A stretch of DNA of 64,000 nucleotides from Pseudomonas antarctica (GTDB lineage: Bacteria; Pseudomonadota; Gammaproteobacteria; Pseudomonadales; Pseudomonadaceae): NCBI RefSeq assembly GCF_001647715.1, contig NZ_CP015600.1, forward strand, positions 2,542,001 through 2,606,000. The letters run 5' to 3'. Every line of letters starts with the position of its first letter. The stretch's first letter is position 1. Of the stretch, positions 55,568-63,897 are shown in pieces. Both the position numbers and the translations under genes were made by a program. The notes below the pieces were generated by a model, which made no database searches, was not told where the DNA came from, and was given only the letters and a program-made list of their open reading frames with translations.

Positions 55568-55584
55568 GGCCGAATCTTTCGGCC
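55568..55584 (+). other. Hairpin between methyltransferase and rnhA
   Basis: GGCCGAA-TCT-TTCGGCC is a 7-bp perfect hairpin 18 bases after the methyltransferase stop. No T run follows, so I do not call it a terminator; a -10/-35 pair for rnhA is not evident either. Confidence 0.4.
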
Positions 55585-55635
55585 TCGGGATACTGTCGGT
55601 CGATTACCGCCAGCCCGTTTTGATGGATGCAACCG

Positions 55636-56088
55636 ATGACCGATACCGTAGAACTCTTCACCGATGGCGCCTGCAAGGGCAACCCCGGCCCCGGCGGTTG
55701 GGGCGCGTTGCTGGTGTGCAAGGGCGTGGAGAAGGAACTGTGGGGCGGCGAAGCCAACACCACCAACAACCGCATGGAGCTGATGGGTGCCATCCGTGGC
55801 CTGGAAGAGCTCAAGCGCCGGTGTGACGTGCTGCTGGTGACCGACTCGCAATACGTGATGAAGGGCATCAACGAGTGGATGGTCAACTGGAAAAAGCGCG
55901 GCTGGAAAACGGCGGCCAAGGAACCGGTGAAGAATGCCGACCTGTGGCAGCTGCTCGATGAGCAATGCAACCGCCACAACATCACCTGGAAATGGGTGCG
56001 CGGGCACATCGGCCATCCTGGCAACGAACGCGCCGACCAACTGGCCAACCGTGGCGTGGATGAAGTACGGGGTTACAAGCAGAGCTGA
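55636..56088 (+). CDS. rnhA: Ribonuclease HI
   Basis: A 150-residue RNase HI. The four acidic catalytic residues are seen in [16 protein letters not shown] (Asp10), [10 protein letters not shown] (Glu), [11 protein letters not shown] (Asp) and GNERADQLA (Asp), with the catalytic His in GHIGHPGNE. The basic protrusion ([16 protein letters not shown]) that binds hybrid DNA-RNA is intact. It removes RNA from RNA/DNA hybrids, including R-loops. ATG 55636 is preferred over one three codons upstream by homology to other RNase HI starts. Confidence 0.95.
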   Translation: MTDTVELFTDGACKGNPGPGGWGALLVCKGVEKELWGGEANTTNNRMELMGAIRGLEELKRRCDVLLVTDSQYVMKGINEWMVNWKKRGWKTAAKEPVKNADLWQLLDEQCNRHNITWKWVRGHIGHPGNERADQLANRGVDEVRGYKQS

Positions 56089-56091
56089 GGT

Positions 56092-56400
56092 TTAAAGTAC
56101 GGCGATGGCCTGTGCCAGCTGCATGTCGCTGAAGGTTTGCTCCGGCAAACGCTCTCGGATATGCATCAGCGCCGACTCCAGGCGCACGCCACGGATCTGG
56201 CCATCGCTGGCCACAAACGATTCGGCGTCCTCCCTGGCAGCCTGAACAATCTTGTCATCCTTGAAGGAAGAACTGGTGCCCTTGGTGGCACTCATGGACA
56301 GGCTGACCAGGAAGTCGGTCGTCATCACGAAACTGGTGGCGTGCGCCGTGCAGGTGCTGCCTGCCAGCAGCAGGGCACACAGGGTTTTTGACAGGTTCAT
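56092..56400 (-). CDS. DUF2388 domain exported protein
   Basis: A 102-residue small protein with signal peptide (MNLSKTLCALLLAGSTCTAH plus AT). The mature part SFVMTTDFLVSLSMSATKGT and SSSFKDDKIVQAAREDAESF, then FVASDGQIRGVRLESALMHI, matches the DUF2388 family, found widely in Pseudomonas, often in several copies, without known function. It converges with rnhA (3-nt gap) and diverges from dnaQ. Confidence 0.85.
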   Translation of the reverse strand: MNLSKTLCALLLAGSTCTAHATSFVMTTDFLVSLSMSATKGTSSSFKDDKIVQAAREDAESFVASDGQIRGVRLESALMHIRERLPEQTFSDMQLAQAIAVL

Positions 56401-56593
56401 GGCTCAGCGCAGTCCGCATTCGAGTGGGGTGCGCAGGCTAGCAAGGGCGCCCAGGGCAAACTGCTGCAGCTTTGCTAAAGAGTGTTAAAAACTATAGTGG
56501 ATCAAGCGCCTTGGGCCAGTCTTGGGCTGCGCAATGCGTGACGTGCTAATATCCCGCCCCTTGAAATACACCACCGTTGAGAGCTGAACCCTG

Positions 56594-57340
56594 ATGGCCA
56601 TCCGATCTGTTGTACTCGATACCGAAACCACCGGCATGCCGGTGACCGATGGCCACCGGATCATCGAAATCGGTTGTGTCGAGCTGATGGGGCGGCGCCT
56701 TACCGGCCGTCACTTTCACGTTTACCTGCAGCCGGACCGGGACAGTGACGAGGGTGCGATCGGCGTCCACGGCATCACCGACGAATTCCTCAAAGGCAAG
56801 CCGCGCTTCGCTGAAGTGGCCGACGAGTTTTTCGAATTTATCAATGGCGCCCAGCTGATCATCCATAACGCGGCGTTCGACGTCGGTTTCATCAATAACG
56901 AATTTGCCCTGATGGGGCAGAGCGATCGTGCGGATATCTCCCAGCACTGCTCGATCCTCGACACCTTGATGATGGCCCGTGAGCGTCACCCAGGCCAGCG
57001 CAACAGCCTGGATGCCTTGTGCAAGCGCTATGGCGTCGACAACTCCGGCCGTGAACTCCACGGCGCCTTGCTCGACTCCGAGATTCTCGCCGACGTTTAC
57101 CTGACCATGACCGGCGGGCAAACCAGCCTGTCCCTGGCCGGTAATGCCTCCGATGGCACGGGTTCGGCGGAGGGCTCGGGCAATCGTCCTTCGGAAATTC
57201 GCCGTTTGCCGGCGGATCGCAAGCCGACCCCCATCATCCGCGCCAGCGAGCAGGATCTGGCTGAGCATGCGGCGCGGTTGGAGGCGATTGCCAAGTCGGC
57301 CGGTGCGCCGGCGTTGTGGACGCAACTGACCCAGCAATAG
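56594..57340 (+). CDS. dnaQ: DNA polymerase III epsilon subunit (proofreading exonuclease)
   Basis: A 248-residue 3'-5' exonuclease of the DEDDh type. Motifs: VVLDTETTGMP (Exo I, Asp/Glu), IIHNAAFDVGFINNEF (Exo II, Asp) and ELHGALLDSEILADVYL (Exo III, His/Asp). The C-terminal 60 residues are a flexible linker rich in Gly/Ser and an end helix that should bind the polymerase subunit. It removes mismatched bases during replication. Length agrees with other pseudomonad DnaQ. Confidence 0.95.
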   Translation: MAIRSVVLDTETTGMPVTDGHRIIEIGCVELMGRRLTGRHFHVYLQPDRDSDEGAIGVHGITDEFLKGKPRFAEVADEFFEFINGAQLIIHNAAFDVGFINNEFALMGQSDRADISQHCSILDTLMMARERHPGQRNSLDALCKRYGVDNSGRELHGALLDSEILADVYLTMTGGQTSLSLAGNASDGTGSAEGSGNRPSEIRRLPADRKPTPIIRASEQDLAEHAARLEAIAKSAGAPALWTQLTQQ

Positions 57341-57360
57341 CCTGATTCAACGCGGTTGAA

Positions 57361-57453
57361 AAATGTGGGAGCTGGCTTGCCTGCGATAGCGGTAGGTTAG
57401 TTGATGAATGTGCTGGCTGATACACCGGGTTCGCGAGCAAGCCCGCTTCCACA
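57361..57453. repeat. REPIN made of two different REP arms
   Basis: The left arm is of the TGGCTTGCCTGCGA class (GTGGGAGCTGGCTTGCCTGC) and the right arm of the CGCGAGCAAGCCCGCT class. Other REPINs in the window have matching arms, so this one seems a hybrid. Confidence 0.8.
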
Positions 57454-57543
57454 GTTGATCTCCATCGCCGGAAAAATCTTCATTCGCGTCATCCGCTCCC
57501 AGCTTCTACCCTGAATGCATAGCCCTCAGGACTACAAGCGCTC

Positions 57544-59799
57544 ATGTACAAAGACCTGAAGTTCCCTGTTCTTATCGTACATCGCGACATCAAGGCCGAC
57601 ACCGTTGCCGGTGATCGGGTTCGAGGCATCGCCCGCGAGCTGGAACAAGAGGGCTTCAGCATCTTCTCTGCCGTCGACTACGCCGAAGGCCGGCTGGTGG
57701 CTTCTACCCATCACGGCCTGGCATGCATGTTGATCGCCGCCGAAGGGGCTGGGGAAAATACCCACTTGCTGCAAAACATGGTCGAGTTAATTCGCCTGGC
57801 GCGGGTGAGGGCGCCCAACCTGCCGATCTTTGCTCTGGGCGAGCAGGTCACCCTGGAGAATGCGCCGGCCGATGCCATGAGCGAGCTTAACCAGTTGCGC
57901 GGGATTCTTTATTTGTTCGAAGACACCGTGCCGTTTCTTGCCCGGCAAGTCGCTCGCGCCGCACGCACTTACCTGGATGGCTTGTTACCGCCGTTCTTCA
58001 AAGCATTGGTGCAGCACACCGCCGATTCCAATTACTCCTGGCACACACCCGGCCATGGTGGTGGTGTGGCTTACCGCAAAAGCCCCGTCGGGCAGGCGTT
58101 TCATCAGTTCTTTGGGGAAAATACCCTGCGGTCGGACCTGTCCGTGTCCGTGCCCGAATTGGGCTCACTGCTCGATCACACAGGCCCGCTGGCGGAAGCC
58201 GAAGCCCGCGCCGCGCGTAACTTCGGCGCCGATCACACGTTCTTTGTGATCAACGGAACCTCGACGGCCAACAAGATCGTCTGGCATTCCATGGTCGGTC
58301 GCGACGACCTGGTGCTGGTGGATCGCAACTGCCACAAGTCGGTGTTGCATTCGATCATCATGACCGGCGCGATCCCGTTGTACCTGTGCCCGGAGCGCAA
58401 CGAACTGGGGATCATCGGCCCGATCCCCCTGAGCGAATTCAGCCCCGAGTCGATCCAGGCCAAAATCGAAGCCAGCCCTTTGACCCGTGGCCGGCCGCCG
58501 AAAGTAAAGATGGCGGTGGTCACCAACTCTACCTATGACGGCCTGTGCTACAACGCCGAGCTGATCAAGCAGCAATTGGGCAACAGTGTCGAGGTCTTGC
58601 ACTTTGACGAGGCCTGGTACGCCTACGCGGCCTTCCACGAGTTTTTCGCCGGTCGTTATGGCATGGGCACCTCGCGCACCCCGGACAGCCCCCTGGTATT
58701 TACCACGCACTCGACGCACAAACTGCTGGCGGCCTTCAGCCAGGCTTCAATGATCCATGTGCAGGACGGCGGCGCGCGCCAACTCGACCGCGACCGTTTC
58801 AATGAAGCGTTCATGATGCACATCTCCACCTCGCCGCAATACAGCATCATTGCCTCGCTGGACGTGGCGTCGGCGATGATGGAAGGCCCGGCCGGGCGTT
58901 CGCTGTTGCAGGAGATGTTCGACGAGGCCCTGAGCTTCCGGCGCGCACTGGCCAACCTGCGCCAGCATATCGCCGCCGAGGACTGGTGGTTTTCGATCTG
59001 GCAACCGCCTTCGGTGGCCGGTATCGACCGGGTGGCCACCGCGGATTGGCTGTTGCACCCTCAGGATGACTGGCATGGCTTTGGGGATGTGGCCGAAGAC
59101 TACGTGTTGCTGGACCCGATCAAAGTGACGCTGGTGATGCCTGGCCTGAGCGCCGGAGGTGCCTTGAGCGAACGCGGAATTCCTGCGGCGGTCGTCAGCA
59201 AATTCCTCTGGGAGCGTGGGTTGGTGGTGGAGAAGACCGGGCTATATTCTTTCCTCGTGTTGTTTTCCATGGGGATCACCAAAGGCAAATGGAGTACCTT
59301 GCTCACCGAGTTGCTGGAGTTCAAGCGCAACTACGACGCTAACGTCAGCTTGGCCAGTTGTTTGCCATCGGTGTTTAAACAGGGGCCGGCGCGTTATCAA
59401 GGCCTGGGCTTGCGCGACCTGTGCGATCAATTGCACAGTTGTTACCGCAGCAATGCCACGGCCAGGCACCTCAAGCGCATGTACACGGTATTACCGGAAA
59501 TTGCGATGAAACCCGCCGACGCCTACGATCAGTTGGTGCGGGGTGAAGTCGAAGCTGTTTCCATTGATGCCTTGTCAGGGCGCATCGCAGCCGTGATGCT
59601 GGTGCCTTATCCGCCGGGCATTCCGTTGATCATGCCGGGCGAGCGCTTTACCGAGGCGACGCGGTCGATCATCGACTACCTGGTGTTTGCCCGCACATTC
59701 GATAGCAGTTTCCCCGGTTTTGTCGCGGATGTTCATGGGTTGCAACACGAAGATGACGGCAATGGCCGTTGTTACACCGTCGATTGCATCAAGGGTTAA
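57544..59799 (+). CDS. ldcA: Lysine decarboxylase (LdcA-like, Orn/Lys/Arg decarboxylase major family)
   Basis: A 751-residue PLP decarboxylase. An N-terminal receiver-like wing domain (about 1-130) precedes the PLP domain; the cofactor Lys393 lies in TTHSTHKLLAAFSQASMIHV, and HTPGHGGGVAYRKSP and LHFDEAWYAYAAFHEFF are hallmark sequences. The C-terminal domain follows to MPGERFTEATRSII. Its place next to dnaQ matches PA1818, shown to be the lysine-specific decarboxylase LdcA of the cadaverine route in P. aeruginosa. Here it is followed by a GNAT gene rather than by the antiporter ldcB. Confidence 0.88.
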   Translation: MYKDLKFPVLIVHRDIKADTVAGDRVRGIARELEQEGFSIFSAVDYAEGRLVASTHHGLACMLIAAEGAGENTHLLQNMVELIRLARVRAPNLPIFALGEQVTLENAPADAMSELNQLRGILYLFEDTVPFLARQVARAARTYLDGLLPPFFKALVQHTADSNYSWHTPGHGGGVAYRKSPVGQAFHQFFGENTLRSDLSVSVPELGSLLDHTGPLAEAEARAARNFGADHTFFVINGTSTANKIVWHSMVGRDDLVLVDRNCHKSVLHSIIMTGAIPLYLCPERNELGIIGPIPLSEFSPESIQAKIEASPLTRGRPPKVKMAVVTNSTYDGLCYNAELIKQQLGNSVEVLHFDEAWYAYAAFHEFFAGRYGMGTSRTPDSPLVFTTHSTHKLLAAFSQASMIHVQDGGARQLDRDRFNEAFMMHISTSPQYSIIASLDVASAMMEGPAGRSLLQEMFDEALSFRRALANLRQHIAAEDWWFSIWQPPSVAGIDRVATADWLLHPQDDWHGFGDVAEDYVLLDPIKVTLVMPGLSAGGALSERGIPAAVVSKFLWERGLVVEKTGLYSFLVLFSMGITKGKWSTLLTELLEFKRNYDANVSLASCLPSVFKQGPARYQGLGLRDLCDQLHSCYRSNATARHLKRMYTVLPEIAMKPADAYDQLVRGEVEAVSIDALSGRIAAVMLVPYPPGIPLIMPGERFTEATRSIIDYLVFARTFDSSFPGFVADVHGLQHEDDGNGRCYTVDCIKG

Positions 59800-59801
59800 G
59801 A

Positions 59802-60389
59802 ATGTTTATGCAAGCTGTAATGAACCCGAAGTATCCAGGGCTCAGTGTTCGGGTCGCCGACGAAGGTTTTGATGCCTACGTGTGGGGCAATGATTTCAGC
59901 TTTGAGGTCAGCGGCTATGGTGTGCCGGAAATGGGCAGGCGTGTCGACCAATGGGCCGTGGAGCGCATCCTGCCGTACCGCAAGTGTTATGGCATCGACC
60001 CGGAAGAGTTCGCCAGTTTTCGCGACGCACCCGACAGCGCGATTTTTATGGCTTACCTGGATGACCGTGCGGTAGGGCATGTCGTGGTCAGCACCAACTG
60101 GAACGGTTTTGCCCACGTTGACGAACTGGCGGTGGCCTTGCCTGCGCGGCGGCATGGGGTGGCCAAGGCGCTGCTGGACGTGGCGCAGTTCTGGGCGCGC
60201 AAGAAAAACCTGCCGGGCATGATGCTCGAAACCCAGAACAACAACCTCGGCGCCTGCCGCCTGTATGAGCGTTGCGGGTATGTGATGGGCGGGATTGATC
60301 AACTGCGTTATCGCGGGATTGATCCGCAAACCCGCGAAGTGGCGATTTTCTGGTACCGGTTGTTCAAGACGGAACTCGAACAGGCTTAG
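59802..60389 (+). CDS. GNAT acetyltransferase resembling streptothricin acetyltransferases
   Basis: A 195-residue GNAT. The C-terminal half has STNWNGFAHVDELAVALPAR, ARRHGVAKALLDVAQFWARK (the acetyl-CoA loop is R-x-x-G-V/A-type), NLPGMMLETQNNNLGACRLY and YERCGYVMGGIDQLRYRGID then VAIFWYRLF, a layout and wording very close to Sat-type streptothricin N-acetyltransferases, which acetylate the beta-lysine moiety. It starts 2 nt after ldcA, so the genes are coupled. A lysine or cadaverine-like amine as substrate is inference. Its stop overlaps the convergent LysR gene by four bases. Confidence 0.75.
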   Translation: MFMQAVMNPKYPGLSVRVADEGFDAYVWGNDFSFEVSGYGVPEMGRRVDQWAVERILPYRKCYGIDPEEFASFRDAPDSAIFMAYLDDRAVGHVVVSTNWNGFAHVDELAVALPARRHGVAKALLDVAQFWARKKNLPGMMLETQNNNLGACRLYERCGYVMGGIDQLRYRGIDPQTREVAIFWYRLFKTELEQA

Positions 60390-61279
60390 CTTGCCAACAG
60401 GCTTTCTGCCTTTTGCGTGACAATTTCCAGCAACGCATTCAGCGCGGGTGACGTCACGCCCTCTTTGAGGGTCAGCGCGTACAGATTAACCATGATCGGC
60501 GGCGACACCGGGCACGCATCCAGCCCAGCCTCTGGAGCGCCAAAGGCGGTGAACGGATCGACAATCGCCAGGCCTTCGCCGGCTTCCACCATGCTGCGCA
60601 TCATCTGGTAGGTCTGCACACGCGTTTGCACCACTGGCAGCGGGCGCAGGGCTTGCAGTTTGGCGTCCAACTGACGGCTGAGCGGGTCATGCCCTTCAAG
60701 CCCGATCAACGACTGCCCGGCCAGGTCCTGCAGCGCAATGTACTTTTGCTTGGGTTTCAGCCAGCCATGGGGCGCGAGCAATTGCAGCTTGCCTTGGGCC
60801 AGTACGGTGCTGTGGATTTGCGGGTGTTGCGGGTCCTGCAGGCTCAGGCCCACATCGGCTTCGTGCAGCAGCAGGCTCCTGACAATCTCCCGGGTTGGCT
60901 GGCTCGACAGGTTGCACGGCGTGTCCTGGAAGCGCCGGCGCAGTACGGCGATGCTTTGCGGTAACAGTTGATTGGCCAGGGGCTGGGTGCACAGGGCACG
61001 CAGGGTCGGCGCGTGATGGTGTTTCAAGCGGCTGGCCAGGCGTTGTACCGGTTCCAGTGCTTCATAGAGATGGGCGATTTGTGCCTGCAGCTCCAAGGTC
61101 TCTCGCGTCGCTTGCAAACGCCCGCGCACACTGGCAAACAGCATGAAACCCAATTGGAGTTCGGCATCCTTGAGCGTTGCCTCCACATCGCCCACGGGGA
61201 GTTGCAACCATTCGGCGGCCGTGCCGAGGTGTCCGGTCTGCAAGATGGCCTGAATCACTTCGATATGACGTAAACGCAT
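60386..61279 (-). CDS. LysR-family transcriptional regulator
   Basis: A 297-residue LTTR whose N-terminus (MRLRHIEVIQAILQTGHLGT then AAEWLQLPVGDVEATLKDAE) is the DNA-binding domain, weaker than usual at the helix-turn-helix. The effector domain starts near residue 90 and includes SQPTREIVRSLLLHEADVGLS and GEGLAIVDPF. It converges with the ldcA-GNAT pair and diverges from the GspG-like gene with 154 bp between. Candidate targets are these neighbours. Confidence 0.82.
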   Translation of the reverse strand: MRLRHIEVIQAILQTGHLGTAAEWLQLPVGDVEATLKDAELQLGFMLFASVRGRLQATRETLELQAQIAHLYEALEPVQRLASRLKHHHAPTLRALCTQPLANQLLPQSIAVLRRRFQDTPCNLSSQPTREIVRSLLLHEADVGLSLQDPQHPQIHSTVLAQGKLQLLAPHGWLKPKQKYIALQDLAGQSLIGLEGHDPLSRQLDAKLQALRPLPVVQTRVQTYQMMRSMVEAGEGLAIVDPFTAFGAPEAGLDACPVSPPIMVNLYALTLKEGVTSPALNALLEIVTQKAESLLAS

Positions 61280-61433
61280 CGCCGGAGTCTATGTTCAGTG
61301 CGGTGGGGTTTCAATGGCTGGGGAAAAAAGAGCACGAGCATGGCCGGGTGTCGGCTACCGTTAGCGTGTATACAACTGCAACGATCAGGTCATATAAGAA
61401 CGTATCAGCCGAGGAACAATGGGGAGCCTTACA

Positions 61434-61880
61434 ATGCCAGGACGTACCACAATCGGAAAGATCCCCGGCCAGCGTGGCTTTACGCGTTGGGCGGTGCTGG
61501 TGGTGTTGATCATCATTGGCTTGCTGGCCTTTGCGGTGGGGCCACGTTTACTCGGTGAGGTAACCATAACGGAAATTGCCACGGCGAAAGCCCAGGTGGC
61601 CGAACTGGGGAAGGCGCTCGAGCAGTTCCATCAAGACATTGGCCGTTACCCCACTGATGAAGAAGGCCTGGAGGCACTGACCACAGCACCCGACGGCGAG
61701 GCGAAATGGAAGGGGCCTTATGTGAGCGAAGACCTGCTGGCCGACCCTTGGGGCATTGCCTATCAGTACCACTATCCGCCCACTCAATCCAAAACGCCGT
61801 TCGACCTGTTCTCGTTTGGCAAGGACCGCACGCTGGGCGGTGTCGGGGAGAACAAGGATATTACCTACGGCGACAACTGA
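61434..61880 (+). CDS. GspG-like pseudopilin, orphan, lacking Glu+5
   Basis: A 148-residue protein with a type II secretion pseudopilin layout: leader ending QRG, then FTRWAVLVVLIIIGLLAFAV, the cleavage site being Gly15/Phe16. In major pseudopilins residue +5 is Glu, needed for assembly; here it is Ala20. The C-terminal part ADPWGIAYQYHYPP, FDLFSFGKDRTLGG and VGENKDI matches GspG, including the calcium loop. No other secretion gene is near. ATG 61434 is chosen (GGGAG 7 nt upstream). It could be a minor pseudopilin or part of a variant system elsewhere. Confidence 0.78.
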   Translation: MPGRTTIGKIPGQRGFTRWAVLVVLIIIGLLAFAVGPRLLGEVTITEIATAKAQVAELGKALEQFHQDIGRYPTDEEGLEALTTAPDGEAKWKGPYVSEDLLADPWGIAYQYHYPPTQSKTPFDLFSFGKDRTLGGVGENKDITYGDN

Positions 61881-61983
61881 TTCATCTGGCATTACCCATC
61901 GACCTGATTAGAATGGCGCATCTGATCATCAACGACCAATGCCGGTTACTCGGCACTTAAAACAAAAACAGGTCCGGTCTCAC

Positions 61984-62328
61984 ATGCCTAAACCCTCGAT
62001 ATTCCTCGGGGTAACGGCCAAGCAACTTCTGGTCCTGGTGACCGTTGGGGGCGTGGCTGCTTATCTCTTCAATAATCACGATGAACACACGCCGGAAAAT
62101 CTCGCCCTTGAGGCGTTTATCCGTTCCCAGGAACAGGTGGGCGAGCAGGTGGGCGCGGTGCTGGAAATTGCGTTGGTCAGGCAGGTGGTTGCCTATCCCG
62201 GTTACGGCACGTCGGGCTACAAGCGATCGCTGTATGCCGTCGAAGGGGAGCGGGGGCAATTGATGGTGACGCTCAGGCAAATGGACGGTGAGCAGGGCGT
62301 CGAGGTGACGGAAATACGTCGGCCGTGA
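61984..62328 (+). CDS. Small membrane protein of unknown function
   Basis: A 114-residue protein with one N-terminal hydrophobic segment (QLLVLVTVGGVAAYLF, about residues 13-28) and a mostly hydrophilic remainder (EHTPENLALEAFIRSQEQVG, then SLYAVEGERGQLMVTLRQMD). It is probably anchored in the inner membrane with the body in the periplasm. It follows the GspG-like gene in the same direction by 103 nt. I do not recognise the family. Confidence 0.6.
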   Translation: MPKPSIFLGVTAKQLLVLVTVGGVAAYLFNNHDEHTPENLALEAFIRSQEQVGEQVGAVLEIALVRQVVAYPGYGTSGYKRSLYAVEGERGQLMVTLRQMDGEQGVEVTEIRRP

Positions 62329-62388
62329 TCACCCAGCCCAGTCAACGCCATCAATGGCCAGGACTGAGCAGGTCGATAAGGCGGGATC

Positions 62389-62625
62389 TTATGAGGCGAG
62401 AACCGTTGGCGATTCGCGGGTGATAACGGTCCCCGACTGGATCAATCTGAATTCTTCGCCGTCCAGTTTCTCTACACGATCGCCAATGGCCAGCTTGTAG
62501 GTAGTGGTGGGCGCCGAGCCAGCCGGGTCGCTTTGCGCCGGGTTGGATTCCTGGAACTCATGCACCGAATACACGCGTCCTTCCGCGTCTCTGGCATGGA
62601 ACTGTCCGACAAGTACTGCAGCCAT
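62389..62625 (-). CDS. Small conserved-looking protein of unknown function
   Basis: A 78-residue protein beginning MAAVLVGQFHARDAEGRVYS, with a second strand-rich part TYKLAIGDRVEKLDGEEFRL that resembles a small beta-barrel. No signal peptide or membrane helix. The ATG 62625 is preferred (AGAGG 10 nt upstream); an upstream start adds a basic run without clear support. I have no functional name. Confidence 0.6.
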   Translation of the reverse strand: MAAVLVGQFHARDAEGRVYSVHEFQESNPAQSDPAGSAPTTTYKLAIGDRVEKLDGEEFRLIQSGTVITRESPTVLAS

Positions 62626-62853
62626 CTGTTTAGAACCTCTGGAGATAAACACTCGATTTGCGGTTCTGTAGACCGTCATGGAGCGGGGTAGTTTACCTAT
62701 GGAAAAAAAATACTATTCGTTGATGTTTTCAGACGCTTCCTACGCGAGCTACGGCGAGTCAAACGTCTTGGGGATGATCAAAACCTTCTGGTGAACCCGT
62801 CGCGAAGACTCTATAACTACAAGCTCCTTTAGTCAGACGTCGGGAAAACCCCA

Positions 62854-63411
62854 ATGAGCAAGGTCTACACGATTGCCGTCCTGGTCGGCAGCTTGAGAAA
62901 AGAGTCGATCAACCGCAAGGTCGCCCTGGCGTTGGCCGAACTGGCCCCTGCCAATCTCAAATTGAACATTGTTGAAATTGGCGATTTGCCGCTCTACAAC
63001 GAGGACATCGACGGGGCATCACCGCCCGCAGCCTACAGTACTTTCCGTCAGCAGGTACGTTCATCCGACGCGGTGCTGTTCGTGACCCCGGAATACAACC
63101 GTTCCGTGCCTGCGCCGTTGAAGAATGCCATCGACGTTGGTTCGCGACCGTACGGGCAAAGCGTCTACAGCGGCAAGCCTGGGGCGATCATCAGTGTGTC
63201 GCCGGGGGCGATTGGAGGCTTTGGTGCCAACCATCATCTGCGCCAGTCCCTGGTGTTCCTCGATGTGCCGTGCATGCAGCAGCCGGAAGCGTACCTGGGT
63301 GGGGCGGGCAGTGTGTTTGATGAGGCGGGTAAGGTGTCGGAGAAGACCAAGCCGTTCTTGCAGGCGTTTATTGATGCTTATGGGAAATGGGTTGAGAAGC
63401 AGTCGGGCTGA
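62854..63411 (+). CDS. NADPH-dependent FMN reductase (ChrR/azoreductase-like)
   Basis: A 185-residue flavodoxin-fold reductase. LVGSLRKESINRKVALAL is the FMN phosphate loop and VTPEYNRSVPAPLKNAID the FMN-isoalloxazine loop, both typical of the ChrR/ArsH/NAD(P)H:FMN reductase group. It can reduce quinones, chromate or azo compounds; the natural role is usually quinone protection. Terminates at 63411, 13 bases before the second copy of the 300-bp repeat. Confidence 0.9.
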   Translation: MSKVYTIAVLVGSLRKESINRKVALALAELAPANLKLNIVEIGDLPLYNEDIDGASPPAAYSTFRQQVRSSDAVLFVTPEYNRSVPAPLKNAIDVGSRPYGQSVYSGKPGAIISVSPGAIGGFGANHHLRQSLVFLDVPCMQQPEAYLGGAGSVFDEAGKVSEKTKPFLQAFIDAYGKWVEKQSG

Positions 63412-63424
63412 TCGGGTTGGTTGG

Positions 63425-63724
63425 GTACATATCCGTTGCTGCGGTAACGGCGGCTTAGGGTTCCGCCCTTACGGCGGGTCACTTTTTTACAAAGCGCCTA
63501 AAAAAGTAACCAAAAAACGCTTTGCCCCACCACTCGGTGCCTCGCCTGGGCTCGGCATGCCCGCACTCCGGCTTGAATCCGTGGGCCGCCGCAATGGGCC
63601 ATCCCTGGCCCAGTGCGGCTAACCCGGCGTCCTGCCGGGTTACCCACGGATTCAAGCCTGCGTTCGGCCATCGTGGTTAACGGGGCCTGTCAGATCAAGA
63701 TCAACAGCAGAGCACGGCGGCCTG
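63425..63724. repeat. 300-bp dispersed repeat, copy B
   Basis: It matches copy A (43752-44051) base for base as far as I can read, including the three-way-junction element (here 63570-63658). The rest of the window to 64000 has no gene. A REPIN (63801-63897) and, at 63961-64000, an inverted copy of the CACGGCGGCCTGGTAGCC-type segment follow. Confidence 0.92.
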
Positions 63725-63800
63725 AAAGCCGACCTGAGTGGTTGAAGCAAAAGCAGGGCAACAGCACAGCAACACCACTTTTACCGGGTGAATTGAGTTC

Positions 63801-63897
63801 CAAATGTGGGAGCGGGCTTGCTCGCGAATGCGGTGTGTCAGTCAACTCATTTGTAACTGACACACCGCATTCGCGAGCAAGCCCGCTCCCACATTTG
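63801..63897. repeat. REPIN with long, nearly perfect arms
   Basis: TGTGGGAGCGGGCTTGCTCG and its inverse extend inward to GAATGCGGTGTGTCAGT and ACTGACACACCGCATTC, so almost the whole 97-bp element is self-complementary. It lies at the centre of the inverted flanks of copy B. Confidence 0.92.

Noticed and set aside
63125..63622. A + frame through the 300-bp repeat after the FMN reductase
   Set aside because: It is a different frame of the reductase followed by repeat sequence; the same translated string arises at any copy of the repeat.
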